Positions 7,856 through 19,700 of a stretch of DNA of 64,000 nt are shown here, piece by piece. The position numbers and the translations under genes were made by a program. Below the pieces are notes generated by a model. That model did no database searches and had not been told where the DNA came from. It saw only the letters and a list, made by a program, of their open reading frames with translations. The stretch is from positions 1 to 64,000 of the forward strand of contig JAFMCB010000002.1 in the NCBI GenBank assembly GCA_017858095.1, given 5' to 3'. This DNA comes from Methylophilaceae bacterium. GTDB taxonomy: Bacteria; Pseudomonadota; Gammaproteobacteria; Burkholderiales; Methylophilaceae. Position 1 is the first letter of the stretch; each line of letters opens with the position of its first letter.

Positions 7856-8623
7856 TTAGTTTTCTATTTTTCGTGGTTTTCTTGGACTGCGTTTTGCTAG
7901 CCAATCCCAAATAGAAACAGGCAGCATATGCATAATTTTTCCAATAACAGCCATTTGCCAAGGAATGATGATAAATTTTTTCTTCAGATATATGGCATGG
8001 ATTATTTTTTTCGCTGCTTTATCAACTTTCATGATAAAGGGCATGGAATAGGGGTTTGCTGCTGTCATAGCTGACTCGATGTAACCAGGTGCAATATTGA
8101 TTACGGAAATATTAAATTCACTTAATTCAATACGTAAAGCTTCAAGGTAATTACTTAATGCTGATTTTGAAGCACTGTATGCACTAGCACCTGGCAAGCC
8201 ACGAATGCCGGCAACACTAGAAATACCTACGAAAGAACCTTTTTTTCTAGATTTGAATAAACCAACAAAAGGCTGGAATAAATTTACTGTTCCAAACAAA
8301 TTTGTTTTTATAATTTGTTGAAAAGTTGTTAAGTCATCATAATATTCTGTCAAAGTACCATGACTTATACCAGCATTTGCGATAACAATATCTGGCAACC
8401 CAACATGCATGATGAAATCATTTGCCATGCTCTGGCAGGCCTTAATATCATTGACATCAAGCGCATAAATAAAACAAGAATTAGGCAATTCTTTTTTTAG
8501 CTCTTGCAACACATTTTTTCGCCGACTAATTAGTCCTAAAATGGCACCGTTTTTGGAGTACTCTTTTGCAAGCGCTTTGCCTATACCGGAACTCGCACCA
8601 CTAATAATGACCTTCAAGCTCAA
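7856..8623 (-). CDS. SDR family oxidoreductase
   Basis: GASSGIGKALA, NAG, YSASKSAL. Confidence 0.85.
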   Translation of the reverse strand: MSLKVIISGASSGIGKALAKEYSKNGAILGLISRRKNVLQELKKELPNSCFIYALDVNDIKACQSMANDFIMHVGLPDIVIANAGISHGTLTEYYDDLTTFQQIIKTNLFGTVNLFQPFVGLFKSRKKGSFVGISSVAGIRGLPGASAYSASKSALSNYLEALRIELSEFNISVINIAPGYIESAMTAANPYSMPFIMKVDKAAKKIIHAIYLKKKFIIIPWQMAVIGKIMHMLPVSIWDWLAKRSPRKPRKIEN

Positions 8624-8624
8624 A

Positions 8625-9257
8625 TTATTTTTTTGCTTTGTCAGCTCGAACGTTTTTAATAATATAGTCCATTAATTGCAGTGTATTTTTTTCTCCACCG
8701 GCCATGGTTGTTGATGTTAGATACCTACCATCAATAATGATAGCTGGGACACCTGTTGCGCCTGCAGCTTTAAACATTTTAAAAGAGTTTGATAGCTTTG
8801 ACTTCATGGAAAAACTATTAAAAGCATCTTTTACTTCATTAAGATCTTTTTTCCCATTCACAGCAATCCAACTGATGGCGCTCATTTCGCTGGCGGGGTC
8901 GACAACCTTATCTTTATGGATAGCATCAAATAATTTTTCATGTAATTTGTGCTCTAGCTCAAGTGTTTCTAAAGCATAAAAAGCTTTTGCCATTGGCACC
9001 CAATCTTTCCGTGGAATCGCAGGCACACGTTTAAATACTATATCTTTTGGTAGATTATCAGCCCACTTATCTAAATATGGATCAAAGTTAAAACAATGAA
9101 TACATCCATACCAAAACATTTCAATAACTTCAATTTTGCCGGGGGAATCAGTTGCAATAATTTCTTTTGTTTGTTTAAAATTGACACCGGGTTTTGGCTC
9201 AACAGTGAATGCCGTTGAAGTAAAAAAGATTAGAATGGCAAGTAAGAAATTTTTCAT
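8625..9257 (-). CDS. dsbA: Thiol:disulfide interchange protein DsbA
   Basis: Signal peptide; WYGCIHCFNFDP (CIHC) active site; GVPA cis-Pro. Confidence 0.85.
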   Translation of the reverse strand: MKNFLLAILIFFTSTAFTVEPKPGVNFKQTKEIIATDSPGKIEVIEMFWYGCIHCFNFDPYLDKWADNLPKDIVFKRVPAIPRKDWVPMAKAFYALETLELEHKLHEKLFDAIHKDKVVDPASEMSAISWIAVNGKKDLNEVKDAFNSFSMKSKLSNSFKMFKAAGATGVPAIIIDGRYLTSTTMAGGEKNTLQLMDYIIKNVRADKAKK

Positions 9258-9277
9258 TATTTATCCTTGTTTGTAAT

Positions 9278-9832
9278 TTAATTTTTAGGCCTTGTTAGTT
9301 TAATTAAGTTCGCCTTAAAACCTTCTTTTATAAGTTTTTCTCTCATCTCGCGGGCAGTTTCGTATTCTTCATAAGGCCCAACACTTACTCGATGAAAAGT
9401 ACTATCACTTATTTTTGCCGACATAATGACAGATTCAAAACCCATTAAAGCAAGCTTGGCTTTTAAATTATCAGCTGGCTCTTGTCGCGAAAATGCACCG
9501 ACTTGAATGTAGTAATCTACCAATCGATTTTCCTGTTTTGGTTCTTGAATTGGTTCATTAGCATAATTCGATGAGTCCTCAGGAAGAGTATTATAGAAAT
9601 CAAAAGTTGTATCTTCATCGATATTAATAACATCATCTTCACCAATAGCAGAATTAACCTCTATACATGAGCCAATAGTTTCTTTAGAGACAAATGGGCT
9701 TTTGCCATTTGTTATAAACAATGTGACTGCAATAGAAACTAAGATTCCTAATAAAATTCCAACAAACAAACCATTTGTAAAAGGGGTGCCTTCAGCTTTT
9801 TTTTCTTTTATTGTTCGATAATCTTCACTCAT
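9278..9832 (-). CDS. SPOR-domain membrane protein
   Basis: N-terminal TM; C-terminal SPOR 'YYIQVGAFSRQEPADNLKAKL'. Confidence 0.8.
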   Translation of the reverse strand: MSEDYRTIKEKKAEGTPFTNGLFVGILLGILVSIAVTLFITNGKSPFVSKETIGSCIEVNSAIGEDDVINIDEDTTFDFYNTLPEDSSNYANEPIQEPKQENRLVDYYIQVGAFSRQEPADNLKAKLALMGFESVIMSAKISDSTFHRVSVGPYEEYETAREMREKLIKEGFKANLIKLTRPKN

Positions 9833-9842
9833 TTAATATCCT

Positions 9843-11501
9843 CTACATAGAATCCGGTGCTGATATGCCTAACAGACTTAATCCATTTTTTAAAATTTGT
9901 TGTGTGGCATAAATAAGACTTAATCGTCCTAGCATTATTGATTCGTCCTTAACTAAGAACTTGGAATCATTATAATAGCTGTGAAATTCTGCGGCACATT
10001 CTTTTAAGTAATTAGCAATTTGATGAGGCGCAAGATCTTTAGAAGCAGTTTCGATTAATTCAGGAAATTCGCTTATTTTTTTAATCAGTTTTTTTTCAAG
10101 GAGAGAATCATAACTATAGGGATGGTTATTGCTGAGAGAATTTATATTTCCCCCCCATTGTTTTAATACCCCCTCAATACGGGCATGAGCATATTGAATG
10201 TAATAAACAGGGTTATCATTGCTTTGTGTTTTTGCTAAATCAATATCAAAAATTAGTTGCGAGTCAGGGCGTCGAGAAACAAGAAAGAATCGGGTTGCGT
10301 CACAGCCAACTTCCTCAATTAAATCACTTAAAGTGACATAACTGCCAGCACGTTTAGAGATCTTAACTTCAGCACCGCCTTTGGTGACCGTTATCATCTG
10401 ATGGAGAACATATTCAGGCCAATGGAGCGGTATATTTTTCTTCAAGCCTTGCAGTCCTGCTCTAACTCGATTAACAGTACTGTGATGATCGGCCCCTTGT
10501 TCATTAATAACGCGATGGAAACCACGCTCCCATTTATCTAAATGATAGGCAACATCAGGAACAAAATAAGTATAAGAACCATCACTTTTTTTCATGACCC
10601 TATCTTTATCATCACCAAATTGTGTTGATTTAAGCCAAAGCGCATCATCTTTTTCATAAGTAAAGCCATTACTTTTTAGTAACGACACAACTTCATCAAC
10701 TTTTTTGTTTTTATAAAATGATGATTCCAGGCTGTAGACATCAAATTTGATTTTGAAATTGGCTAGATCTTGATCTTGTTCATTGCGTAAATAGGCAACA
10801 CTAAATTTTTTAATACAATCATCATCTGCAATATCACCATGAGACTCTATTATCTCTTCACCACAATTGATTGAAAGGCCCATCATATAGGAATCAGCAA
10901 TTTCTTTTATATAGTCACCGCGATATCCGTCAGCAGGAAAATCATCATTATCAACATCAATATTGAGACATCGTGCTTTTACGGATTTTGTTAAATTATC
11001 AATTTGGGCACCTGCGTCATTGTAATAAAATTCACGCGTCACTTGCCAACCACTAAATTCCAGTAAGCGAGCTAGACTATCGCCGATTGCTGCACCACGA
11101 CCATGACCGACATGCAGCGGACCGGTAGGGTTAGCAGAAACAAATTCAATTTGTATTTTTTTATTGCCCCCTTTTGTATTTCTGCCGTAAGCTTTTTTTT
11201 GTTGAAGAATTTCTTGAATGACTGAAATCAACGCTTCATTTTTTAGAAAAAAATTAATGAAACCAGCACCAGCAATTTCAATTTTTTTAAATAAATTATT
11301 TTTTTCAATATTATCAATAATGCTTTGTGCAATTTCCCGAGGGTTTTTTTTGACTTGTTTTGCGAGCACCATAGCAATATTAGTTGAGAAGTCGCCATGC
11401 TCAATTAGCTTGGGCCGTTCAAGAGTGATTTGCTCTTCAGAAATTACCACATTTAGAGATTGAATCGCGTGGTAAAGTAAAGTAGTTAGGTTAGCTTTCA
11501 C
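9843..11501 (-). CDS. argS: Arginyl-tRNA synthetase
   Basis: EFVSANPTGPLHVGHGRGAAIGD; KISKRAG. Confidence 0.95.
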   Translation of the reverse strand: MKANLTTLLYHAIQSLNVVISEEQITLERPKLIEHGDFSTNIAMVLAKQVKKNPREIAQSIIDNIEKNNLFKKIEIAGAGFINFFLKNEALISVIQEILQQKKAYGRNTKGGNKKIQIEFVSANPTGPLHVGHGRGAAIGDSLARLLEFSGWQVTREFYYNDAGAQIDNLTKSVKARCLNIDVDNDDFPADGYRGDYIKEIADSYMMGLSINCGEEIIESHGDIADDDCIKKFSVAYLRNEQDQDLANFKIKFDVYSLESSFYKNKKVDEVVSLLKSNGFTYEKDDALWLKSTQFGDDKDRVMKKSDGSYTYFVPDVAYHLDKWERGFHRVINEQGADHHSTVNRVRAGLQGLKKNIPLHWPEYVLHQMITVTKGGAEVKISKRAGSYVTLSDLIEEVGCDATRFFLVSRRPDSQLIFDIDLAKTQSNDNPVYYIQYAHARIEGVLKQWGGNINSLSNNHPYSYDSLLEKKLIKKISEFPELIETASKDLAPHQIANYLKECAAEFHSYYNDSKFLVKDESIMLGRLSLIYATQQILKNGLSLLGISAPDSM

Positions 11502-11573
11502 AAGGTTAAAATAATAAAAAATAATATTTTAACCTATCCTACGCAATTCTTAATTGAGGAATCCATTTATTAG

Positions 11574-13763
11574 ATGAAACCCAGTGAAAAAATAATTAAA
11601 GTGGCATTAAATGTTCCTGTTAATGATTTGTTTGATTATGTTGCAGAAAATGAAGCTATTCAAATTGGCCAATACGTTAAAGTCCCTTTTGGTAAAAGAA
11701 ATTTGATTGGCGTCGTGTATGGCTTTTCAAATTCTTCTAAGATTGAAAAAAATAAATTAAAAAAAATTATTCATGTCGATCAAGAGATATTATTTGATAA
11801 GAATTTATTAAAATTACTTTCTTTTGTTTCTGATTACTATCAGTTTCCAATTGGCCAAACAATAATGTCGGTTGTGCCTGCAAGAATAAAACAAGACAAA
11901 AGTCATATTAATAGGGTTGAACGCTTAATAGAGCCAACAAAAATATTAACCCAAGTCTCGATAGAGGATTTACCAGGACGACAAATAAGATTAAGAAAGT
12001 TGGCACAGATTTTATTAAAGGGCCCCATTCGCCAAACAGCATTAGCCAAATTAATGACTAATGCCCTGCCCTTAATTAAAACACTTGAAGTTGCGGGATT
12101 ATGTTCAACAAAGGAGTGGCAGCTTGAGCAAGAGGTATTTAAAAAAGATTTACCACCGCAGCTGACGTCTGAACAAAAAATTATTACTGAGAAAATTTTA
12201 AATGCAGGGGGTTTTAACGCATGGTTAGTTCATGGGGTGACGGGTAGTGGTAAAACTGAAATTTATCTAAAACTAATAGAAAAATTAATTCAAAACGAGC
12301 AACAAGCTTTAGTATTGGTTCCGGAAATTAATTTAACACCTCAATTAGAGAGTCGTTTCCGACGAAGGTTTAATGACCAAAAAATTGTTGTGCTCCATAG
12401 TTTTATGTCAGACCGGGAACGGTTGAAGCATTGGCAATGGGCAAAGTCAGGTGAAGCAAATATAGTGATTGGAACTCGTTTAGCAATTTTTACGCCAATG
12501 CGTAATCTGGGGTTAATTATCATAGATGAAGAACATGACATGTCATTTAAACAACAAGAGGGTTTAAAATATCACGCTCGGGATGTCGCGCTTGTGAGAG
12601 CAAAAGAGTTAAATATCCCAGTAGTTATGGGCACAGCAACACCATCGCTTGAATCATGGTTAAATGCAAAGCCTGCCATAAAAAAATATAATTACTTAAG
12701 TTTAAGTACCCGTGCGATAGCAGGGGCTCATTTACCTAGCATTAAACTCATTCCCTATGAAAAAGATTTCTCTAATAATTTGTCAAAAGAGATATTAGAG
12801 GCTATCGATGAGCGAATTAAAAATAACCAACAAGTTTTAATCTTTATAAATCGTCGTGGATATTCACCAGTATTGGTCTGTTCCAGTTGTGGATGGACAC
12901 CAAATTGTCAAAGATGCTCCAGCAAACTAGTCTATCATCGGCAACAGAATAAAGTTAAGTGCCATCATTGTGATTACCAAAAATCTACTCCTGCGCAATG
13001 TCCTGATTGTGGTAATTTAGATTTGTTTCCAGTTGGCAAAGGCACACAACGTATTGAAGATATTATCGAAAAGCAATTCCCAAAGGCAAAAATTTTAAGA
13101 GTAGACAGAGATACTATGCGTTCAAAGCAGGCCCTTAATGATTTGTACCATCAAGTCAATGAAGGTGAGGTGGATATCTTGGTAGGAACACAGATGCTAT
13201 CTAAGGGCCATGACTTTAAAAAGTTATCCTTAGTTGTCGTATTGGAAATAGATCAAGCACTTTACAGTACAAATTTTCGTGCAACGGAGAGAATATTTTC
13301 ACAATTGACCCAGGTGGCCGGAAGATCAGGCCGAGCATTAATTCAGGGCGAGGTATTGATCCAAACAAATTTTCCAAAACACCCCCTATTTTATTACCTT
13401 AAAAAACATGATTTCTCTGGATTTGCCGATTTATTGCTACAGGAAAGAAAACAAATGAATTTTATTCCGTTCAGCCATATGGCTATTTTTACTGTTCAAG
13501 CAAAAAAGCTAACTTATATAGATGCAGTTATTGAACAAGGAATCAAAGAAATAAACAACATTAGAACTTCAGTACAATTTTTTGGGCCCGTTCGACCGGT
13601 CATGGAACGCTTGAAAGGCTTTGAGAGGGTGCAAATTTTTTTCCAGGCAAATGATCGAAAAGATCTGCATCAATTTTTAAAAAAATGGATACGTAATATG
13701 CAGGGGTTACCTGAAACTAAACGTGTTAAATATGCACTTGATGTTGATCCAATTGATTTTTAA
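11574..13763 (+). CDS. priA: Primosomal protein N' (replication restart helicase)
   Basis: GVTGSGKTEIY, DEEHD, zinc-binding Cys clusters. Confidence 0.95.
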   Translation: MKPSEKIIKVALNVPVNDLFDYVAENEAIQIGQYVKVPFGKRNLIGVVYGFSNSSKIEKNKLKKIIHVDQEILFDKNLLKLLSFVSDYYQFPIGQTIMSVVPARIKQDKSHINRVERLIEPTKILTQVSIEDLPGRQIRLRKLAQILLKGPIRQTALAKLMTNALPLIKTLEVAGLCSTKEWQLEQEVFKKDLPPQLTSEQKIITEKILNAGGFNAWLVHGVTGSGKTEIYLKLIEKLIQNEQQALVLVPEINLTPQLESRFRRRFNDQKIVVLHSFMSDRERLKHWQWAKSGEANIVIGTRLAIFTPMRNLGLIIIDEEHDMSFKQQEGLKYHARDVALVRAKELNIPVVMGTATPSLESWLNAKPAIKKYNYLSLSTRAIAGAHLPSIKLIPYEKDFSNNLSKEILEAIDERIKNNQQVLIFINRRGYSPVLVCSSCGWTPNCQRCSSKLVYHRQQNKVKCHHCDYQKSTPAQCPDCGNLDLFPVGKGTQRIEDIIEKQFPKAKILRVDRDTMRSKQALNDLYHQVNEGEVDILVGTQMLSKGHDFKKLSLVVVLEIDQALYSTNFRATERIFSQLTQVAGRSGRALIQGEVLIQTNFPKHPLFYYLKKHDFSGFADLLLQERKQMNFIPFSHMAIFTVQAKKLTYIDAVIEQGIKEINNIRTSVQFFGPVRPVMERLKGFERVQIFFQANDRKDLHQFLKKWIRNMQGLPETKRVKYALDVDPIDF

Positions 13764-13809
13764 AGTTGTAATATACATTTGTATACAATGATTGATTTAA
13801 CAATAGACA

Positions 13810-13883
13810 GCGGATGTAGTTCAATGGCAGAACGTGAGCTTCCCAAGCTCAATATGCGGGTTCGATTCCCGTCATCCGCTCCA
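13810..13883 (+). tRNA. tRNA-Gly(CCC)
   Basis: GCGGATG...CATCCGC acceptor, TGAGC-TTCCCAA-GCTCA anticodon arm, GGTTCGATTCC T-arm, encoded CCA. Confidence 0.93.
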
Positions 13884-13890
13884 AAAATGA

Positions 13891-14727
13891 ATGAATAATT
13901 TAATACCAAATGTTATGACATTTTCCGCAACTGACCCAAGTGGTGGAGCGGGAATGCAAGCAGATATTTTAACGTTAGCTAGTTTAGGTTGTCATCCGCT
14001 ATCAGTGGCAAGTGGGATTTCTGTTCAAGATACTATCGGGGTGGATAGTTTAATGCCTCTTGGTTCGGATTGGATTAATGATCAAGCACGTTCTATTTTA
14101 GAGGATATTGAAGTGGCAGCATTCAAATGCGGCCTTTTAGGGAGTGCAGAGAATATTGCCATTGTGGCAGAAATTGTTGCCGATTATCCAGATATTCCAT
14201 TGATATTAGACCCTATTCTGGCTTCAGGAAGAGGTGACGATTTGGTTGATGCAACCATGATGCGAGCTATGGCGGAATTATTATTTCCACATGCTTTAGT
14301 AATAACACCAAACAGTTATGAAGCTCGAAGACTGGTTATTCGAGATGAAGAAGAATTTATGGATCTTACCCTGGATGAATGTGCTAGCCGTTTAAAAAAA
14401 TTAGGCTGTAAAAATATTTTGATTACAGGCACTCATGAGCAATCCGATTCCGTTATTAATACTCTTTACGCATCGACGGGTCAAAAAATTCCATATTATT
14501 GGGAGCGCTTGCCGGGCTCCTATCACGGTTCAGGCTGTACCCTTGCTTCTGCTATTGCTGGCTGTATAGCACGAGGATTAGATTTTGAAGAGGCAATTGA
14601 CGAAGCACAAAACTTTACATGGCAAACATTAAAAAATGCGTTCAAACCAGGAATGGGACAATTTATTCCTGATCGATTTTTTTGGATCAATGAAGACGAA
14701 GACGATGGAAAGTTCACACATCATTAA
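13891..14727 (+). CDS. thiD: Hydroxymethylpyrimidine/phosphomethylpyrimidine kinase
   Basis: SATDPSGGAGMQADI; GSGCTLASAIA. Confidence 0.93.
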   Translation: MNNLIPNVMTFSATDPSGGAGMQADILTLASLGCHPLSVASGISVQDTIGVDSLMPLGSDWINDQARSILEDIEVAAFKCGLLGSAENIAIVAEIVADYPDIPLILDPILASGRGDDLVDATMMRAMAELLFPHALVITPNSYEARRLVIRDEEEFMDLTLDECASRLKKLGCKNILITGTHEQSDSVINTLYASTGQKIPYYWERLPGSYHGSGCTLASAIAGCIARGLDFEEAIDEAQNFTWQTLKNAFKPGMGQFIPDRFFWINEDEDDGKFTHH

Positions 14728-15331
14728 GGGTTTATATGCAATTACGCCCGATGAAACTGATACAGAAAAATTACTTCATCAAATTGAATTAATTCATAGC
14801 GGAGGCTGTCGATTATTACAGTATCGAAATAAAAAATTAGCCTTATCGGCTTTAATTGATCAAGCAGAACAAGTAAAAGAATTATGCAATCGTTTAAATA
14901 TGACGTTAATTATTAATGACAATGTCGACATTTGTTGTAATTTAGATGCAGATGGTGTGCATTTAGGAGAAAATGACGACACGATCGAAACAGCACGTGA
15001 AAAATTAGGTGCTGATAAAATTGTTGGACTTTCTTGTTACAATTCTATCGAGCGCGTTAAACTGGCCATAGAAAAAAAAATAGACTATGTTGCGTTAGGA
15101 GCATTTTTTCCAACACAGACGAAACCGAATGCATCTCAAGTTTCACTCGAATTTTTGAGCCAGGTTAAAACCATGTGCCCCCTGCCAGTGGTGGCAATTG
15201 GTGGCATTACTATTAATAACGCTTCAATATTAATTCGACATAAAGTCGATGCAATAGCTGTCATCAATGGGCTCTTTGGGACACAAAATATGACTGATAT
15301 GACAACAAACTTTACAAAATTATTTGTGTAA
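14705..15331 (+). CDS. thiE: Thiamine-phosphate synthase
   Basis: [29 protein letters not shown]; start at ATG 14705 ([16 protein letters not shown]). Confidence 0.9.
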   Translation: MESSHIIKGLYAITPDETDTEKLLHQIELIHSGGCRLLQYRNKKLALSALIDQAEQVKELCNRLNMTLIINDNVDICCNLDADGVHLGENDDTIETAREKLGADKIVGLSCYNSIERVKLAIEKKIDYVALGAFFPTQTKPNASQVSLEFLSQVKTMCPLPVVAIGGITINNASILIRHKVDAIAVINGLFGTQNMTDMTTNFTKLFV

Positions 15332-15335
15332 ATTT

Positions 15336-16613
15336 ATGGATAAAAATAAACAATTATTTCAGCAATCTCAATTGATAATTCCTGGTGGAGTCAACTCCCC
15401 GGTGCGAGCATTTGGCTCGGTAGGGGGTACGCCTATATTTTTTAAACGGGCAAAAGGCAGTCGTCTATGGGATGAGAATGATAAAGAATACATTGATTAT
15501 ATTAATTCTTGGGGGCCAATGATTCTTGGCCATGCTCATCCTGAGGTAATTAAGGTAGTTCAAGAGGTTGCCGAGAGCAGCTTATCTTTTGGCGCGCCAA
15601 CCGAACGTGAACTCATTATGGCTGAGACAATTGTGCGTTTGGTGCCAAGCATTGAACAAGTACGATTGGTTAGTAGTGGCACTGAAGCAACCATGAGTGC
15701 AATTCGGGTAGCACGGGGATACACATCGCGTGACAAAATTGTTAAGTTTGAGGGCTGTTATCATGGCCACGCTGACGCACTGCTTGTCAAAGCCGGTTCT
15801 GGTGCGCTTACTTTTGGCCAGCCAAGTTCAGCGGGCGTACCTCATGATGTGGCCAAAGATACGCTAACCTTACCCTACAATAACACTCAGGCGCTGAAAG
15901 ATTTGTTTGATCGACTAGGTGATGAAATTGCCTGCGTTATTATTGAGCCCGTTGTTGGTAATATGAATCTTATTGTGCCCGAGCAAGAATTTTTAGAGAC
16001 TCTTAGACAGCTTTGCACGCATCATGGTGCCGTGTTGATTTTTGATGAAGTCATGACAGGTTTTCGGGTTGCACTCGGTGGCGCACAAGAGCTTTTTAAC
16101 GTTTTGCCAGATATGACTACCCTTGGTAAAGTTATTGGAGGCGGTTTGCCCGTTGGTGCATTTGGCGGAAAAAAAGAAATAATGAGTCAGCTAGCGCCAT
16201 TAGGTCCTGTTTACCAGGCGGGAACATTATCCGGCAACCCTGTCGCTGTTGCTGCAGGCTTAAAAACACTAGAATTAATTCAACAAGAGAATTTTCATGT
16301 GCAATTGGCTGACATGACTAATAAATTAGTTACAGGGCTTACGCAGATAGCAAGGGAGCAAGGCAAAGAATTTACGGCGAGAAATGTAGGTGGCATGTTT
16401 GGCCTCTATTTTTCCGCAACAGCGCCTAATAGCTTTGATGAAGTAATGGCATCTGATAGAGAAAGTTTTAACAAATTCTTTCATTTAATGCTTGAACAAG
16501 GAATCTATTTTGGGCCATCTGCATTTGAAGCTGGATTTGTATCCGCAGCACACACAGAACATGATATTCAACAAACATTAAATGCAGCTCAAGTTGCCTT
16601 TGAGGCATTATAA
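15336..16613 (+). CDS. hemL: Glutamate-1-semialdehyde 2,1-aminomutase
   Basis: [38 protein letters not shown]. Confidence 0.95.
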   Translation: MDKNKQLFQQSQLIIPGGVNSPVRAFGSVGGTPIFFKRAKGSRLWDENDKEYIDYINSWGPMILGHAHPEVIKVVQEVAESSLSFGAPTERELIMAETIVRLVPSIEQVRLVSSGTEATMSAIRVARGYTSRDKIVKFEGCYHGHADALLVKAGSGALTFGQPSSAGVPHDVAKDTLTLPYNNTQALKDLFDRLGDEIACVIIEPVVGNMNLIVPEQEFLETLRQLCTHHGAVLIFDEVMTGFRVALGGAQELFNVLPDMTTLGKVIGGGLPVGAFGGKKEIMSQLAPLGPVYQAGTLSGNPVAVAAGLKTLELIQQENFHVQLADMTNKLVTGLTQIAREQGKEFTARNVGGMFGLYFSATAPNSFDEVMASDRESFNKFFHLMLEQGIYFGPSAFEAGFVSAAHTEHDIQQTLNAAQVAFEAL

Positions 16614-16701
16614 AATGTTACGACTTTATCTTTGCAATCATTGAATAAATAAGTAAAAAGCCTTATTATTCAAGGTTCCGTTAAATTTTAAACGTTTACA
16701 A

Positions 16702-19700
16702 ATGACATTTATAAAAAAACCTATTAAACAGGGTTTGTACAATCCAAAAAATGAGCATGATTCATGTGGTGTTGGCTTTGTTGCAAATATCCATGGTAAG
16801 AAGAGCCATCAAATCGTGCAACAAGGGCTTGAGATCCTAACTAACCTAACGCATCGTGGTGCCACAGGTTATGATCCGAAATTAGGCGATGGCGCAGGCA
16901 TTCTTTTGCAATTACCAGACAGTTTTTTTCGTGCAGAGGCGAAAAAATTAAATATTAATTTACCTGATGAGGGATATTTTGGCATCGGTATGTTATTTCT
17001 TCCTCAAAGTGAAAAAAATAGAAAGCAATGCGAAACAATCGTTTCACAAATTATTAAAGAAGAGGGTCAAGAAGAACTGGGTTGGCGTGATGTTCCAGTA
17101 AATAATAAAGATATCGCAGATGCTGCCAAACATGTTGAGCCAATTACTCGTCAAGTCTTTATTGGTCGAGCAGCTGAAGTGTATTCACAAGATGCGTTTG
17201 AAAGAAAGCTTTTTGTGATTAGAAAGCGGGCAGAAAATGCAGTCGCTGCATTGGATTTCAAAGATCCGGTAAAATTTTATATTAACTCCATGTCATCTCG
17301 TACCATTGTTTACAAAGGTATGCTGCTGGCTTGTGAAGTTGGAAACTACTATCAAGATCTGCTGCAAGAATCAATGATATCTGCGCTGGCCTTGGTTCAC
17401 CAACGCTTTTCTACCAATACTTTTCCTGCCTGGGATTTGGCTCACCCCTATCGAATGATTGCTCATAATGGCGAAATTAATACCGTCAGGGGAAATATTA
17501 ATTGGATTAATGCCCGCCATGAAAAAATGCAATCTGATTTACTGGGTGATGATTTAGAAAAACTATGGCCATTAATTGATGAGACGCAATCAGATTCTGC
17601 TAGCTTTGATAATTGTTTGGAATTACTGGTTGCCGGTGGGTATAGCTTGCCACACGCAATGATGATGTTAATTCCTGAGGCCTGGTCAAGAAACCCATTA
17701 ATGAATGAGGAAAGAAAGTCTTTTTACGAATACCATGCTGCCTTAATGGAGCCATGGGATGGTCCAGCAGCCGTTGCTTTTACCGATGGCCAGATGATCG
17801 GCGCAACTCTTGATCGAAACGGATTAAGGCCAGCGCGTTATTTAATGACCGATGATGGTGTTGTCATGATGGCTTCCGAAATGGGTGTTTTAAAATTTCC
17901 TGAAGAAAAAATTATTAAAAAGTGGCGTTTGGAGCCAGGAAAAATGCTCCTTATTGATTTGCAGGCAGGTCGAGTTATTGACGATGAAGAAATTAAAAAA
18001 TTGTTATCCAACGAAAAACCTTACGCCAAATGGATAAAACAATCTCGATATTTTTTAGGTGATTTAAAAGCTGTCGATACGGAATTAGTAATGCATGAAT
18101 CCTTACTTGATACCCAACAAAATTTTGGATTTACGCAAGAGGATATTAATTTTATTTTAAAACCGATGATTGAAACGGGGCAAGAAGCATCAGGCTCAAT
18201 GGGTAATGATGCTGCATTACCTGTTCTCTCAAATCGCCCTAAACTCATCTATAACTATTTTAAACAGTTATTTGCACAAGTAACAAATCCACCAATAGAT
18301 CCCATACGTGAAGAAATTGTTATGTCGTTGGTTACCTACATTGGGCCCCGTCCAAATTTATTAGGTATTAATGAAAAAACCGCACCAATGCGTTTAGAAG
18401 CAAGTCAGCCGGTATTAAGTTTAGAAGAATTAGAACAATTAAAAAAAATAGACGCACTCACGCAGAATCAATTTAAGTCTATTGTTATTGATATCACTTT
18501 TGAAGTTGAAGGCCAATCAGCATCGCCTGCTGCAATGAAAAACAAATTAGATGCCCTTTGTGATGATGCTAATACAGCAGTGAAAGCTGGCTATAACATT
18601 ATCATCCTCTCTGATCGGAACGTATCACGAAATAGACAGGCAATCCCAGCATTGTTAGCTTGCTCAGCAACCCATCAACATTTGGTTAAGGCGGGCAATC
18701 GAACCAATACAGGTTTAGTCGTAGACACTGGCTCAGCAAGAGAGGTACACCATTTTGCACTTTTAGCTGGATATGGTGCAGAAGCAGTTTGCCCTTGGCT
18801 AACTATTGAAACTATCAATTCTTTAACGGATAACTTTATCGAAGCTCAAGAGAAATTTATAAAGGCAATTGGCAAAGGTCTGTATAAAGTTATGTCAAAA
18901 ATGGGTATCTCAACATACCAGTCCTACTGTGGTGCCCAAATTTTTGAAGCAGTGGGATTAAATCAAAAATTTATTGATCAATATTTCACTGGTACGGCAA
19001 CAAATATTGAAGGAATTGGTATTGATGCAATTGCGCAAGAGGTTGATCGTATGCACGCCGCAGCATTTGGCGACGATCCAGTGCTTTCCAACGCATTAGA
19101 TGCTGGGGGTGAATATGCATTTCGCATTCGTGGAGAGGAACACATGTGGAACCCAGAGTCAATTGCGAAACTCCAACACTCTACAAGAACAAATCAATAC
19201 GATACTTATAAAGAATATGCCCAATTAATTAATGACCAATCACACCGCCATAAAACGTTAAGGGGTTTATTTGTATTTAAATCATCCACCTCCATTTCAA
19301 TTGACGAAGTCGAGCCAGCGACAGAAATTGTGAAACGTTTTGCTACGGGAGCTATGTCACTAGGATCGATTTCAACAGAAGCACATTCGACGTTGGCTGT
19401 TGCCATGAATCGTATTGGAGGTAAATCGAATACAGGTGAAGGCGGCGAGGATGCAAAACGTTTTATTCCAATTTTGAAAAATACATCGATAGCAGAGCAT
19501 CTGGGTAAAGATATTATCGAGTCCAATTATGAATTAAAAGCTGGTGATTCAATGCGTTCTAGAATTAAGCAGGTTGCCTCTGGGCGTTTTGGTGTAACTG
19601 CGGCTTATTTATGCGCTGCGGATCAGATTCAAATAAAAATGGCACAAGGAGCAAAACCTGGAGAGGGCGGTCAATTACCCGGACACAAAGTCAGCGCTTA